From NCBI RefSeq assembly GCF_030063335.1, contig NZ_JASISW010000019.1:1-64000 (forward strand): a stretch of DNA of 64,000 nucleotides. The letters are read 5' to 3'. This stretch comes from Rhodococcus sp. G-MC3 (lineage in GTDB: Bacteria > Actinomycetota > Actinomycetes > Mycobacteriales > Mycobacteriaceae). The notes under the pieces were generated by a model that ran no database searches, was not told where the DNA came from, and saw nothing but the letters and a program-made list of their open reading frames with translations. Of this stretch, positions 47,155 through 57,265 are shown one piece after another. Both the position numbers and the translations under genes were made by a program. Each line of letters begins with the position of its first letter. Positions within the stretch are counted from its first letter, which is position 1.

Positions 47155-47622
47155 TCAGGTGACCAGGAAGGCATCGATGACCACCGATTCGGCTGATCGC
47201 GAGCCGGATGTCACGACGAGTGCCCGATTGAGGTACGTCAATTGTGGCACCGCCGTGGTGATGGCGAGCGTGCCACGAAAGTAATACGCCGCCGGATCTA
47301 CTTCTTCGGTGCCGTCCAAGGACTCGATCACCTCGGCCGGGCCGAACTGGACGCCGCGGTAGGCGAGCGAAAGGTAGCCGCCGACAGTCAGTTCCAGCGT
47401 CATGTCGGCGGTGAACTCGGTGCACCCGTCTTGCCTGGTCACTCCAATGATCGACGACGCACCGGCGAGCGTTCCCTCGATGTCGGGACCGGGTGCGGCG
47501 CCGCCGAGAATCGGCGTCACAACACGTTCGCCCGCAGGGACGGAACCAACCTTGATCGGCACGCCCAGAGTCAGCCCGAGACGGAGGATGGGTTCGAGAG
47601 TCGGCGCGATGGGTGCAGTCAC
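47155..47622 (-). CDS. DUF3237 domain-containing protein
   Basis: A 155-aa beta-rich protein. LEPILRLGLTLGVPIKVGSV, GERVVTPILGGAAPGPDIEG, DMTLELTVGGYLSLAYRGV and YYFRGTLAITTAVPQLTYLN are the family blocks. No enzyme motif is evident. GTG 47622 has AAGGAG about 11 nt upstream. Single gene, convergent with the membrane protein gene. Confidence 0.85.
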   Translation of the reverse strand: MTAPIAPTLEPILRLGLTLGVPIKVGSVPAGERVVTPILGGAAPGPDIEGTLAGASSIIGVTRQDGCTEFTADMTLELTVGGYLSLAYRGVQFGPAEVIESLDGTEEVDPAAYYFRGTLAITTAVPQLTYLNRALVVTSGSRSAESVVIDAFLVT

Positions 47623-47711
47623 GTGGGGGAACGCTCCTTGGCAGTGGTGGGCTCTGTACCCCTACACGCTATCTGCTGTACGGCACGTGATCTCGCACCG
47701 CTGGCACCGCC

Positions 47712-47740
47712 TTGACATGCCATAGAACACATGTTCGACT
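47712..47740 (+). promoter_or_regulatory. -35/-10 promoter of the radical SAM gene
   Basis: TTGACA (47712-47717), 17-bp spacer, TCGACT (47735-47740), then 6 nt and ATG 47747. The -35 is perfect consensus and the position predicts a leaderless mRNA beginning at that ATG; the -10 lacks the usual second-position A. Confidence 0.5.
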
Positions 47741-47746
47741 ATGTGT

Positions 47747-48778
47747 ATGCGATGGGCCGGTCAATCACTCGACGCCGCGGACGACGGCGCATTGCCCGGC
47801 CTCGAACGTTCAGGTCTGGTCCGAAGCGTACAGACGCCGGAGTTCGAGGGCATCACCTTCCACGAGGTGCTGTGCAAAAGCGCGCTCAACAAAATTTCGG
47901 GGGATGCGTCGCTTCCGTTCACCTGGACCATCAACCCGACGCGTGGGTGCTCGCACGGGTGCCGCTACTGCTTCGCGCGACCGACACACGAATATCTGGA
48001 TCTGAACTCCGGCAACGACTTCGATTCGCAGATCGTGGTGAAGACCAACATCGGAGCAGTTCTCCGCAAGGAACTTGCGCGTCGATCATGGAAACGCGAG
48101 CCGGTAGCGCTCGGGACGAACACTGATCCTTACCAGCGGGCCGAGGGAAGGTATCGATTGATGCCGAGCATCATTCGAGCGCTGGCCGAGTCGGGGACAC
48201 CGTTTTCCATCCTGACGAAGGGAACGCTGCTCCGGCGCGACCTTCCGCTGCTCACTCTCGCGGCTCGGCAGGTCGACATTCACATCAGCGTGAGCCTTGC
48301 CATCCATGACGCCGATCTGCAGAAGCAGATCGAACCGGGCACACCCAGTCCGCGCGCTCGTCTCGATCTCATTCGGGCAGTGCGTGATGCTGGTCTACCG
48401 TGCAGCGTGATGGTGGCGCCGGTGATCCCGTTCCTCACGGACGGCGCACGGCAACTCGACGGGTTGTTCGAGGCACTCGCCGATGCCGGTGCGACATCGG
48501 TGACGGCCATGCCGATGCATCTTCGATCGTCGACGAAGGACTGGTTCATGTCCTGGCTGTCGGAAAATCATCCTGCGCTCGTTCGCCGCTACCGAACGTT
48601 GTACGGTCAGGGCGCCTACGTCACTCCCGAGTACAAGCGGTGGCTGCGCGGCCGCATCGACCCACTGCTGGACCGTCACGGATTCGGGGTCGACGACACA
48701 AGATCGATGCCCGAGAACGTGCCAGCCGAGCCCGCGGCGGCTCCTCAGGACCGAACCCCCGCGATGACCCTGTTTTGA
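47747..48778 (+). CDS. Radical SAM protein, Rv2578c family
   Basis: A 343-aa radical SAM enzyme. The [4Fe-4S] motif is CSHGCRYC in NPTRGCSHGCRYCFARPTHE; VALGTNTDPYQRAEGRY and PFSILTKGTLLRRDLPLL follow. It resembles SplB-like proteins, but the family's reaction is unknown. Start ATG 47747 (MRWAGQSL) agrees with the start of Rv2578c as remembered and with the promoter at 47712-47740; ATG 47741, two codons earlier, is the alternative. Confidence 0.88.
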   Translation: MRWAGQSLDAADDGALPGLERSGLVRSVQTPEFEGITFHEVLCKSALNKISGDASLPFTWTINPTRGCSHGCRYCFARPTHEYLDLNSGNDFDSQIVVKTNIGAVLRKELARRSWKREPVALGTNTDPYQRAEGRYRLMPSIIRALAESGTPFSILTKGTLLRRDLPLLTLAARQVDIHISVSLAIHDADLQKQIEPGTPSPRARLDLIRAVRDAGLPCSVMVAPVIPFLTDGARQLDGLFEALADAGATSVTAMPMHLRSSTKDWFMSWLSENHPALVRRYRTLYGQGAYVTPEYKRWLRGRIDPLLDRHGFGVDDTRSMPENVPAEPAAAPQDRTPAMTLF

Positions 48779-48796
48779 TGGCCTTGCTTGGAGGGT

Positions 48797-49729
48797 CTAC
48801 CGGGTGAGCGCGGGCGGGTTGTTCAGGTCGCGCGCCGAGAAGGTATCGCACGCCGACACCTGCCCTGTTCGGTATCCGGTGGCAAACCAACTCTGGCGCT
48901 GCTCCGACGAACCATGTGTCCAGCCCTCGGGATTGACCCGGCCGCTGGAAGCCTGTTGGATCCGGTCGTCGCCCACGGACGATGCGGCCGACAGGGCGTC
49001 ATCGATATCGGTTTGAGTGAGAGGTGCCAAGAACGGTAGGCCGGTGTTCGGGTCAGGGATGACCGCTGCCTGGCTGGCCCAGATTCCGGCGTAGCAGTCG
49101 GCCTGCAGTTCCACCCGAACTGCTCCAGACTCTGCCCCCTGCGGATCCTGCTGCGCTCTGCCGATATCACCGAGCTGATTCTGGATGTGGTGACCCACCT
49201 CGTGTGCGACCACATACTCCTGCGCGAGTTGCCCTCCGCTGGATCCGAAACGATCGACCAAAACTTGGAAGAAGCTGGTGTCGAAGTACGCCGTGGCGTC
49301 GGCTGGACAATAGAAAGGTCCGACCGCACTGGTGGCGTTGCCACAGCCGGTGTTGGTCGAGCCCGAGAACAACTGAACCTCAGGCCGGACATAAGCGACG
49401 CCCGTCTGCGAGCCCAACTGTGAGGCCCAGACGTCGTCCAAGCTTTGCACCGTTCCGACAACAAGGCAGTCCACGTTCGTATTTGCGTCGAGGCCGGTCT
49501 TGCAATTTTCGAGGCCCTCACTACCGCCGGACTGATTCGAGGTGTCCGAGGCTCCGCTGAGTTGCCCAAGGATCGATTCAGCGTCACCGCCGCCGAACAG
49601 CAACGCGAGAACCAGCACGATCAGACCGCCTGCACCACCGCCGAGTGCAAGCTTCCCGCCGCGTCCACCTCCTCCGCCACCGGACTTGACCCTTCCTGAA
49701 TCCAGGCGTGCGCCCTCGTTGAACGTCAT
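48797..49729 (-). CDS. Neutral zinc metallopeptidase, YpfJ-type membrane protein
   Basis: A 310-aa protein anchored by one TM segment (about 36-48) after a Gly-rich cytosolic stretch; the catalytic part is outside. The zinc motif is HEVGHH at 176-181 and a downstream Glu in ELQADCYAGIW would be the third ligand, as in the zincin family. Cysteines in the outer domain (76, 88, 129, 141) may form disulfides. ATG 49729 has AAAGGA in front; an upstream start at 49813 is not supported. Counterpart of Rv2575. Confidence 0.88.
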   Translation of the reverse strand: MTFNEGARLDSGRVKSGGGGGGRGGKLALGGGAGGLIVLVLALLFGGGDAESILGQLSGASDTSNQSGGSEGLENCKTGLDANTNVDCLVVGTVQSLDDVWASQLGSQTGVAYVRPEVQLFSGSTNTGCGNATSAVGPFYCPADATAYFDTSFFQVLVDRFGSSGGQLAQEYVVAHEVGHHIQNQLGDIGRAQQDPQGAESGAVRVELQADCYAGIWASQAAVIPDPNTGLPFLAPLTQTDIDDALSAASSVGDDRIQQASSGRVNPEGWTHGSSEQRQSWFATGYRTGQVSACDTFSARDLNNPPALTR

Positions 49730-49934
49730 CGTCGAATCCTTTCGGGCGGGTCGTTTTGGCACGTTCGACTCCTGGCGTCGCGCTGCCGCGAACACCTGGG
49801 CAAAGGTCCACATTTGGTTGATCGAGCACTAGCTTCGCACGCCGCGGTGGTATCGCGTTTCCCGTCTGTGGAAGCTCTCCGTAAGATTAGTGACCGACGA
49901 ACACGTTTTTTGGAATTTTTGTGAAAGGAAACCA

Positions 49935-51731
49935 GTGCTGCGCACCCACCTCGCCGGCTCGCTTCGATCCGAGCACGTCGACCGAACAGTCACTCTGACG
50001 GGTTGGGTTGCGCGTCGCCGCGATCATGGCGGTGTCATCTTCATCGACCTGCGAGATGCCTCCGGCGTCGCACAAGTGGTGTTTCGTGATGGCGAAGTTG
50101 CCGAGAAGGCGCACCGCCTGCGCGCCGAGTATGTCGTCAAGGTCACCGGCAAAGTAGAGCAGCGCCCGGAGGGAAACCAGAATTTCGAGATCCCGACCGG
50201 TGCGATCGAGGTCGACGCTTCCGACATCGAGGTTCTGTCCGAAAGCGCTCCGCTCCCATTCCAGCTCGATGACCAGCCCGGCGAAGAAGCGCGACTGAAG
50301 TACCGATACCTCGATCTTCGTCGCGCCGGACCAGGTCATGCGATCCGGCTTCGCTCGCAGGTCAATGCCGCAGCGCGGGGAGTGATGGCTCATCACGAGT
50401 TCGTCGAGGTGGAAACACCGACTCTCACCCGCTCGACCCCCGAGGGCGCCCGCGACTTCCTGGTGCCCGCACGGTTGCAGCCGGGGAGCTTCTACGCACT
50501 TCCGCAGAGTCCGCAGCTGTTCAAGCAACTGCTGATGGTCGGCGGCATCGAGCGGTATTACCAGATCGCACGTTGCTACCGAGACGAGGATTTTCGCGCG
50601 GATCGTCAGCCGGAGTTCACTCAGCTCGACGTGGAGATGAGCTTCGTGACGCAGGACGACATCATCTTGCTTGCCGAGGAAATCCTCGCAGCGCTGTGGA
50701 AGCTCGTCGGCTACGAGTTCGAGGGCAAAATTCCGCGGATCACGTACGCCGAGGCGATGCGTCGTTACGGCTCCGACAAGCCCGACCTCCGATTCGACAT
50801 CGAGTTGGTCGAGTGCACAGACTTTTTCTCCGACACCGCGTTCCGAGTGTTCCAGGCACCTTACGTTGGCGCCGTGGTCATGCCGGGAGGTGCGTCGCAG
50901 CCGCGTAAGCAACTCGACAAGTGGCAGGAGTTCGCCAAGCAGCGCGGGCACAAGGGACTGGCCTACGTTCTTGTGGCCGAGGACGGCACACTGGGTGGAC
51001 CTGTCGCAAAGAACCTCACCGACGCCGAGCGTGACGGTATCGCAACGCATGTCGGCGCGAAGCCCGGCGACGCGATCTTCTTCTCCGCAGGACCGATCAA
51101 GGCCTCGCGTGGTCTGCTCGGCGCGGTTCGTGGCGAAATCGCCCGCAAGCTCGATCTGATCGACCCGAAGGCATGGGCCTTCGTATGGGTTGTCGACGCG
51201 CCGCTCTTCGAGCCGACATCCGACGCCACCGCCAGCGGAGATGTCGCCGTGGGTTCCGGTGCCTGGACCGCGGTCCACCACGCATTCACCTCACCGAAGC
51301 CCGAGTCGATGGAGAACTTCGACACCGAGCCAGGGAAAGCGCTTGCGTATGCCTACGACATCGTCTGCAACGGCAACGAAATCGGTGGCGGCAGTATTCG
51401 TATCCACCGGAAGGACATTCAGGAACGTGTCTTCGCGGTCATGGGAATCGGCGTGGAAGAAGCGCAGGAGAAGTTCGGCTTTCTTCTCGACGCCTTCAGC
51501 TACGGCGCACCGCCACACGGCGGAATTGCATTCGGCTGGGACCGCATCACAGCATTGCTCGCCGGTGTCGATTCGATCCGCGAGGTCATTGCGTTTCCGA
51601 AGTCCGGTGGCGGTGTCGACCCGCTGACGGATGCGCCCGCGCCGATCACCCCGCACCAGCGCAAAGAATCCGGTATCGATGCAAAGCCGGAGAAGAAGGA
51701 AGACAAGCAGATCGAGGCAGACGCGGAGTAG
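49935..51731 (+). CDS. aspS: Aspartyl-tRNA synthetase
   Basis: A 598-aa bacterial-type class II synthetase, possibly non-discriminating (Asp/Asn). OB-fold anticodon domain ([20 protein letters not shown]), [10 protein letters not shown], motif 2 in [20 protein letters not shown], the GAD insertion, and motif 3 in [23 protein letters not shown] 49935 has AAAGGA six nt upstream; a frame-extending ATG 15 codons earlier is unsupported. A possible TAAGAT -10 box lies at 49882. A strong hairpin follows the stop. Confidence 0.96.
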   Translation: MLRTHLAGSLRSEHVDRTVTLTGWVARRRDHGGVIFIDLRDASGVAQVVFRDGEVAEKAHRLRAEYVVKVTGKVEQRPEGNQNFEIPTGAIEVDASDIEVLSESAPLPFQLDDQPGEEARLKYRYLDLRRAGPGHAIRLRSQVNAAARGVMAHHEFVEVETPTLTRSTPEGARDFLVPARLQPGSFYALPQSPQLFKQLLMVGGIERYYQIARCYRDEDFRADRQPEFTQLDVEMSFVTQDDIILLAEEILAALWKLVGYEFEGKIPRITYAEAMRRYGSDKPDLRFDIELVECTDFFSDTAFRVFQAPYVGAVVMPGGASQPRKQLDKWQEFAKQRGHKGLAYVLVAEDGTLGGPVAKNLTDAERDGIATHVGAKPGDAIFFSAGPIKASRGLLGAVRGEIARKLDLIDPKAWAFVWVVDAPLFEPTSDATASGDVAVGSGAWTAVHHAFTSPKPESMENFDTEPGKALAYAYDIVCNGNEIGGGSIRIHRKDIQERVFAVMGIGVEEAQEKFGFLLDAFSYGAPPHGGIAFGWDRITALLAGVDSIREVIAFPKSGGGVDPLTDAPAPITPHQRKESGIDAKPEKKEDKQIEADAE

Positions 51732-51747
51732 CGTCGCCCGATGTTCG

Positions 51748-51785
51748 AGACAGCCCCCGCCGCGACTCCACGGCGGGGGCTGTCT
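51748..51785. terminator. Strong hairpin between aspS and the minus-strand membrane gene
   Basis: Perfect 15-bp GC-rich stem (51748-51762 with 51771-51785) with an 8-nt loop, beginning 16 nt after the aspS stop. It lies between convergent genes and can act on both strands. Confidence 0.85.
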
Positions 51786-51824
51786 CTGCATCGATCGCGC
51801 TGTCGACTACGTGTCGACGATGAA

Positions 51825-52754
51825 TCAGGTTGCGGGCGAGACAAATCCGCCCGACAGAACGCGGTATGCATAGGTCATCGCAATGAGAGACATCGGCACC
51901 GTGAAAATGAGGCCGAGGCCGCAGGGGATCGCCCCGACGACATTGATTGCCGCGAGTGCCAAGAACAGCAGTGCCAGTTGCACGGGTGCGCGTGCGATGA
52001 GGCTCGCATTCGTGATGACAGCGGTGTGGAAGGCCAGCCCACGATCGAGCAACAGTTGGAGCACGAACCAGAACATGATGCCGATCACGAGACCGATTGC
52101 GATCGAGAAAAAATAATTGTCGAGTAGCGACGTTGCGGCATTCACGACCGAAAGCAGAACGGCAGAGATCGCGATGTTGCCTACGTTACGCAGCCGCCAG
52201 AACGATCCGAAGTGTGGTCTCAATCCGTCCAATTCGAGAAGGGACCCTCGTACGAGCACAGCGCCGGCGAAATATCCGACGACTCCGATGGCGGCGGTTC
52301 CGATCGTCACGGACCAGGTCACACCGGCGTTGTCGAATTCGGCACCGTAACTCGAGTTTTCGAGAGCGCTGGACGAGAACAGGGCCGTGAGGACGACGAC
52401 GATGGCGATGATGTAGAGGACGACCAGCACGGCAGCGTACAGGCCCATGAAGCCAAGCCATACACCGATGTTGGCGACGAATTTTTTCCACCCGTACTTG
52501 ATCGCCTCGCCCGCGCGTAGAGCAGCCGGCGCTGCATTCATCGGGGGGCCGGTATAGCCCCATGGGTCTTGCTGTGGGTACTGGGTGAAGTTGCCTGCCG
52601 GGGGAAGGAAGCTCCCAGGCGGATACGCGCCCGGCGGCGGGTAATTCGACTGCGACGATTGGTAGTTGGTGGGCTGGGTGAACCCACCGAGATCCGGATT
52701 CCCGCCCTGCTGTGGATCGTGGCCACCGGCCCCGCTCGGTTGGTCGTTCACCAT
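51825..52754 (-). CDS. Proline-rich polytopic membrane protein
   Basis: A 309-aa protein. The N-terminal about 75 residues are Gly/Pro/Gln/Tyr rich (YPPPGAYPPGSFLPPAG); then LRAGEAIKYGWKKFVANIGV and about five to six hydrophobic segments, with GLRPHFGSFWRLRNVGNIAI between two of them. The fold resembles DUF975-like integral membrane proteins. Function unknown. GAGGGGG precedes ATG 52754. Same organisation (disordered Pro-rich head plus membrane body) as the next gene. Confidence 0.78.
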   Translation of the reverse strand: MVNDQPSGAGGHDPQQGGNPDLGGFTQPTNYQSSQSNYPPPGAYPPGSFLPPAGNFTQYPQQDPWGYTGPPMNAAPAALRAGEAIKYGWKKFVANIGVWLGFMGLYAAVLVVLYIIAIVVVLTALFSSSALENSSYGAEFDNAGVTWSVTIGTAAIGVVGYFAGAVLVRGSLLELDGLRPHFGSFWRLRNVGNIAISAVLLSVVNAATSLLDNYFFSIAIGLVIGIMFWFVLQLLLDRGLAFHTAVITNASLIARAPVQLALLFLALAAINVVGAIPCGLGLIFTVPMSLIAMTYAYRVLSGGFVSPAT

Positions 52755-52867
52755 TGCCCCCTCGCTTGCTGTTCCGACTCGGTCGAGCCAGAACCTTACG
52801 GCCAGAGGCGATACGTTGGATACCGCACAGTCTGATCTGCCGTGCCGAACGGCAGCGGGTCAAATAT

Positions 52868-52910
52868 GCGAAGCGGGCCATCCAGGTAGTTCTTGGATGG
52901 CCCGCTTCGC
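52868..52910 (-). terminator. Hairpin after the RDD gene
   Basis: Perfect 16-bp inverted repeat (52868-52883 with 52895-52910), 14 nt downstream of the RDD-protein stop on the minus strand. The remaining gap to 52754 shows nothing else notable. Confidence 0.8.
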
Positions 52911-52924
52911 GTCGAACTATGGGA

Positions 52925-53581
52925 TCACTTGGTGGAGACGACCTGCGTTCCGCCCGCGAGTTCGTCATGCTTGCCCTGCTTGGTAGGGCTGGAATTGATG
53001 GTGACTGCAATGACGATTTCGGCGATGAATACCAGTAAGCCACCGAGAATCGGAATGATGTTCAGTAGCAGGAAGGCATTGCGCTTGGCGGCCTCGGCCT
53101 GGGTCGGGTGGCCGCCCGCAGCGCCGAGAGTCCGAAGACCGAGGAGCTGTTTGCCGAAGGTCTGTCCTCGGCTCGATTCGAGGAAGACAAAGTACGCAAA
53201 GCCTAGAACAGCCGAAACCAGTCCGAAGATGAACTGCCCGACGAATCCGCTCGGAGAAACGGCGTAGACGATGGCTGCAACGATCGCGACGATGATTCCA
53301 TCGACCAGGCGTGCCAAAAATCGCTTCAGCAGGGTACCGGGTTGACCTCCGCCTGGCAGCTGAGAACCGGCACCGTAAGCCGCGTTGCCCGCTGCAGGCG
53401 GCGGTGGGTAATTGCCGGGCGGTGGGTAGTTGCCGGGCGGTGGGTAGTTGCCGGGCGGTGGGGAATTACCGGGCGGTGGGTAGCTGCCGGGAGGTGGGTA
53501 CCCACCAGCCGGATTCTGCGGGTACTGCGGCTGGTTCGGATCGGAACCGTACTGCGGCCCGTTTGGTGGGTTTTCGCTCAC
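52925..53581 (-). CDS. RDD-family membrane protein with proline-rich repeats
   Basis: A 218-aa protein. Residues 25-60 are PPPGNY hexapeptides encoded by an 18-bp repeat. The RDD domain follows with LKRFLARLVDGIIVAIVAAI (the R and D-D signature), three TM segments and SSRGQTFGKQLLGLRTL. Family members are linked to transport or membrane stress; function here unknown. GTG 53581 is preceded by GAGGGGA. Confidence 0.85.
   Translation of the reverse strand: MSENPPNGPQYGSDPNQPQYPQNPAGGYPPPGSYPPPGNSPPPGNYPPPGNYPPPGNYPPPPAAGNAAYGAGSQLPGGGQPGTLLKRFLARLVDGIIVAIVAAIVYAVSPSGFVGQFIFGLVSAVLGFAYFVFLESSRGQTFGKQLLGLRTLGAAGGHPTQAEAAKRNAFLLLNIIPILGGLLVFIAEIVIAVTINSSPTKQGKHDELAGGTQVVSTK
53401..53490 (-). repeat. 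18-bp minisatellite in the RDD gene, five units
   Basis: Units GCGGTGGGTARTTGCCGG at 53401-53418, 53419-53436, 53437-53454, 53455-53472 (diverged) and 53473-53490; a sixth is heavily diverged. They encode PPPGNY/S hexapeptides. Confidence 0.9.
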
Positions 53582-53785
53582 GGAATGTCCCCTCGACTGG
53601 AGTTTGGCTGTGCATGTACGAACACCTTATTTTCAGGCTGAGCGAACCGCACTCGACGGGGTGTGTCAAGCATTACGCGCGTCGCTGGCATGCACGATTC
53701 GGACACGATCTCACTGAGCGAGCGTGACGAGCGACCTCTAAGGTTGAAGTTTCTTACCCATACCGGGATATGTAAGGGGCTCGCC

Positions 53786-56700
53786 GTGGGCATCAAAGTC
53801 GCACTGGAACACCGAACAGGCTATGCGTTCGATCGAATGGTGCAGGTGTACCCGCACGAGATTCGGCTTCGGCCCGCGCCGCACTCGCGGACACCGATCG
53901 AAGCCTATTCACTGAAGATCGAACCTGCAGAGCATTTCATCAACTGGCAGCAGGATGTTTTCGGAAACTTTCTGGCTCGTGTCGTCTTCCCCGAGCGAAC
54001 CGACCACATGTCGATCACCGTGGGTCTCGTCGCCGATATGGCAGTGATCAACCCGCTGGACTTTTTCGTCGAGGACTGGGCGGAACACTTCGGGTTCGCG
54101 TACGAGGCGGACGATCTCCCCGATCTGGAGCCGTACCTGCGACCGGTGGACGAGGACGGTGTCGGTAGCGGACCTGGACCGATCGTCACTGCGTGGGTCG
54201 AGAAGCTCGAGGCCGCAGCGCGTGAGCGCGGCGACAAGCTGCGCACGATCGATTTCCTGGTGATGGCCAATCACGCTGTCATGTCCGACATCGGCTATTC
54301 CGTTCGTATGGAGCCCGGCGTTCAAACGCCCGATCACACCCTTACCAGTGCTGTCGGTTCGTGCCGCGACTCAGCATGGTTGCTGGTGTCGATTCTGCGG
54401 CAGATGGGCCTGGCAGCACGCTTCGTCTCCGGATATCTCGTGCAACTTGCGTCGGACATCAAGTCCTTGGACGGACCGTCCGGACCGGCAGCAGACTTCA
54501 CCGATCTACATGCGTGGACCGAGGTGTACCTACCCGGCGCAGGGTGGGTCGGGATGGACCCGACATCCGGTCTCTTCGCCGGCGAAGGCCACATTCCGCT
54601 CTCGGCAACCCCTCATCCATCCACCGCAGCAGCGATTTCCGGCGCGACGAGCAAATGCAAGGCCGAGCTGGATTTCTCGAACACCGTGGTGCGTGTGCAC
54701 GAAGACCCACGCACCACGCTGCCGTACACCCCGGAACAGTGGGAGTCGATCCTGGCAACGGCGTCGGTGTTGGACAAGAAGATGGCGGGCCAAGACATTC
54801 GCCTGACCGTCGGAGGGGAGCCCACGTTCGTTGCAATCGAGAATCAGGATTCGCCCGAGTGGAACACCACTGCCGACGGTCCGCACAAACGTCTCCTCGC
54901 GAGTGCGCTCGCCGAACGCATGCGCACCATCTACGCTCCGGACGGATTGGTTCAACGCAGCCAAGGAAAGTGGTACCCGGGAGAGCCCTTGCCTCGGTGG
55001 CAAGTCGGAATGTTCTGGCGAACGGACGGCGAATCCCTCTGGCGTGACGCCGATCTCATCGCCGATCCCTGGCTCCCCGACGGCGAGCGCCCGGCCGCGG
55101 TGGCGTCCACGGCATCGCGTGACCTGGTGGCCACGCTGGTCGAGAGTCTCGGGTTGCCACCAGAGCAAGCGCGTCCGGCCTACGAGGATCCGTTGGTTCG
55201 GCTACTCGATCTGGTGCGCGCACCCTACGGTGACCCTCCTGCAGACGGTGACGATCTGGAGCCGGGCGTCGACACCGCCGACGCCCGAGCAGCGTTGTTG
55301 GCCAAACTCGATTCCACCACGGACGAGCCCGCGGCGTTCGTCCTACCGATCAGCCGCACGCCCGACGGAACCGGGTGGCAGAGCGCGGACTGGCGGCTGC
55401 GCCGAGGCCGCCTCGTGCTGCTCGAAGGCGACTCACCCGCAGGACTTCGCCTGCCGTTGAGCGCGATTTCCTGGACCGGCGGCCCCCCTGCGAACCCTGC
55501 CGACCCGACGGCGCCGACAGAACCGCTACATGCGCAGCAGTTGACCCAGCGGCCACCTCGACCGGTGGATCCGGTGGAAGCCCGCTACGCACGTCTGGTC
55601 GAGTCGAATGTCGCAGGCGCAGTCGGTGGCAACGACGTCACCGCATTGGTCGCTGAAGTCCGCGATGGCATCCTGCATGTGTTCATGCCTCCGATGGATC
55701 GGCTGGAGGACTTCGCGGAACTCGTCGAACGGGTGGAGAACGCAGCGTCGGCAATCGACACGCCCGTCGTCATCGAGGGGTACGGGCCGCCGTCGGATCC
55801 GCGCATTCAAACCCTGACGGTCACGCCCGACCCGGGCGTCATCGAGGTCAACCTACAACCGTCGTCCTCGTGGGCGGAGCAGAACGAATTGATGGAAACC
55901 CTCTACCGGGAGGCCCGCCAATCTCGTTTGACCACAGAAGGATTCGACAACGACGGCACCACCCGCGGTACCGGGGGCGGCAACCACATCACTCTCGGCG
56001 GAGTGACGCCGTCGGATTCCCCGGTGCTGCGAAGGCCGGATCTACTCGTCTCGATGCTCACCCACTGGCAGCGGCACCCGTCGCTCTCCTACCTGTTTTC
56101 GGGACGATTCATCGGAACCACATCTCAGGCTCCCCGCGCCGATGAGGGCAGAGAAGAATCACTGTACGAACTCGAGGTGGCGTTCAGTGAGATCGAGCGA
56201 CTGACCGGTCCTGATCGCACGGCCTCTCCCTGGATCGTCGATCGCGCGCTTCGGCATCTTCTGACCGACATCACCGGCAACACGCACCGCGCCGAGTTCT
56301 GCATCGACAAGCTCTACAGCCCCGACAGCACCCGGGGACGGCTCGGACTTCTCGAGCTGCGAGGCTTCGAGATGCCACCACACCACCAGATGGCGATGGT
56401 GCAATCGCTTCTCGTTCGGTCTCTGGTGTCGAGGTTCTGGGACGAACCATTGAAAGCGCCGCTCATCCGACACGGTGCGAACCTTCACGGCCGATATATG
56501 CTCCCGCACTTCGTCATCAGCGACATCGGACGCGTTGCCGAAGATCTGCGCGAGCACGATATCGACTTCGACACCAGCTGGCTCGAGCCCTTCACCGAGT
56601 TCCGGTTCCCGCGTCTCGGGACCACCGTGATCGGTGACGCTGAAATGGAGTTACGCGGAGCCATCGAACCCTGGAACACTCTCGGCGAAGAGTCGACTTC

Positions 56701-57181
56701 CTCGGGCACTGCGCGCTACGTGGATTCGTCCGTCGAACGCATCCAGGTGAAGATCACCGCTGCCGACGAAGGCCGCTACATGGTGACCTGCAACGGGGTA
56801 CCGGTGCCGATGCTACGAACGGAACGCCAGGACGAACAGGTTGCTGGTGTCCGGTATCGGGCGTGGCAACCACCGAGCGCGCTTCACCCGACCATCGCGG
56901 TACAGAGCCCACTCCGCTTCGATCTCATCGAAAAGCAGACCGGCCGTGCGGTCGGCGGGTGCAGCTATCACGTTGTTCACCCTGGTGGCAGGTCCTACGA
57001 CGGCCCTCCGGTCAACTCGGTGGAAGCCGAAGCACGCCGAAACGGACGGTTCGAAGAGGGCGGGTTCACCGCAGGGAAGGTCGACATAGCAAGATTGCTC
57101 GAGATGCATGCTCGACAATCGATCGACGTCACCGCGCCCGGCATGTTGGACCTCCGTCGCACGGGCGTCTACTCCGGATAG
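53786..57181 (+). CDS. Transglutaminase-like peptidase fused to DUF2126
   Basis: A 1131-aa protein, first of a three-gene island. Residues 1-130 form the bacterial transglutaminase N-terminal domain (VALEHRTGYAFDRMVQVYPH). The papain-like core has Cys193 in GSCRDSAWLL, His242 in DLHAWTEVYL and Asp258 in GMDPTSGL, a full catalytic triad. From about residue 330 a large DUF2126 region begins with DIRLTVGGEPTFVAIENQDS, and includes GGGNHITLGG and LELRGFEMPPHHQMAMVQSL. GTG 53786 has AAGGGG upstream. Counterpart of Rv2566 (about the same length). Peptide cleavage or transfer is inferred. Confidence 0.9.
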   Translation: MGIKVALEHRTGYAFDRMVQVYPHEIRLRPAPHSRTPIEAYSLKIEPAEHFINWQQDVFGNFLARVVFPERTDHMSITVGLVADMAVINPLDFFVEDWAEHFGFAYEADDLPDLEPYLRPVDEDGVGSGPGPIVTAWVEKLEAAARERGDKLRTIDFLVMANHAVMSDIGYSVRMEPGVQTPDHTLTSAVGSCRDSAWLLVSILRQMGLAARFVSGYLVQLASDIKSLDGPSGPAADFTDLHAWTEVYLPGAGWVGMDPTSGLFAGEGHIPLSATPHPSTAAAISGATSKCKAELDFSNTVVRVHEDPRTTLPYTPEQWESILATASVLDKKMAGQDIRLTVGGEPTFVAIENQDSPEWNTTADGPHKRLLASALAERMRTIYAPDGLVQRSQGKWYPGEPLPRWQVGMFWRTDGESLWRDADLIADPWLPDGERPAAVASTASRDLVATLVESLGLPPEQARPAYEDPLVRLLDLVRAPYGDPPADGDDLEPGVDTADARAALLAKLDSTTDEPAAFVLPISRTPDGTGWQSADWRLRRGRLVLLEGDSPAGLRLPLSAISWTGGPPANPADPTAPTEPLHAQQLTQRPPRPVDPVEARYARLVESNVAGAVGGNDVTALVAEVRDGILHVFMPPMDRLEDFAELVERVENAASAIDTPVVIEGYGPPSDPRIQTLTVTPDPGVIEVNLQPSSSWAEQNELMETLYREARQSRLTTEGFDNDGTTRGTGGGNHITLGGVTPSDSPVLRRPDLLVSMLTHWQRHPSLSYLFSGRFIGTTSQAPRADEGREESLYELEVAFSEIERLTGPDRTASPWIVDRALRHLLTDITGNTHRAEFCIDKLYSPDSTRGRLGLLELRGFEMPPHHQMAMVQSLLVRSLVSRFWDEPLKAPLIRHGANLHGRYMLPHFVISDIGRVAEDLREHDIDFDTSWLEPFTEFRFPRLGTTVIGDAEMELRGAIEPWNTLGEESTSSGTARYVDSSVERIQVKITAADEGRYMVTCNGVPVPMLRTERQDEQVAGVRYRAWQPPSALHPTIAVQSPLRFDLIEKQTGRAVGGCSYHVVHPGGRSYDGPPVNSVEAEARRNGRFEEGGFTAGKVDIARLLEMHARQSIDVTAPGMLDLRRTGVYSG

Positions 57182-57265
57182 CAGTGGCGCGATCGAACAG
57201 CGAGTCGAACCGGTGACGATTACCGGCCGTTCCTGCGTACTCACCGCGAGGTGGCGCAACCCGGC

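Noticed and set aside
49887-51281. 464-codon open frame on the minus strand
   Set aside because: Antisense to aspS.
53401-53508. CRISPR-like array
   Set aside because: The repeats are in frame, 18 bp, without spacers and code for PPPGNY units of the RDD protein.
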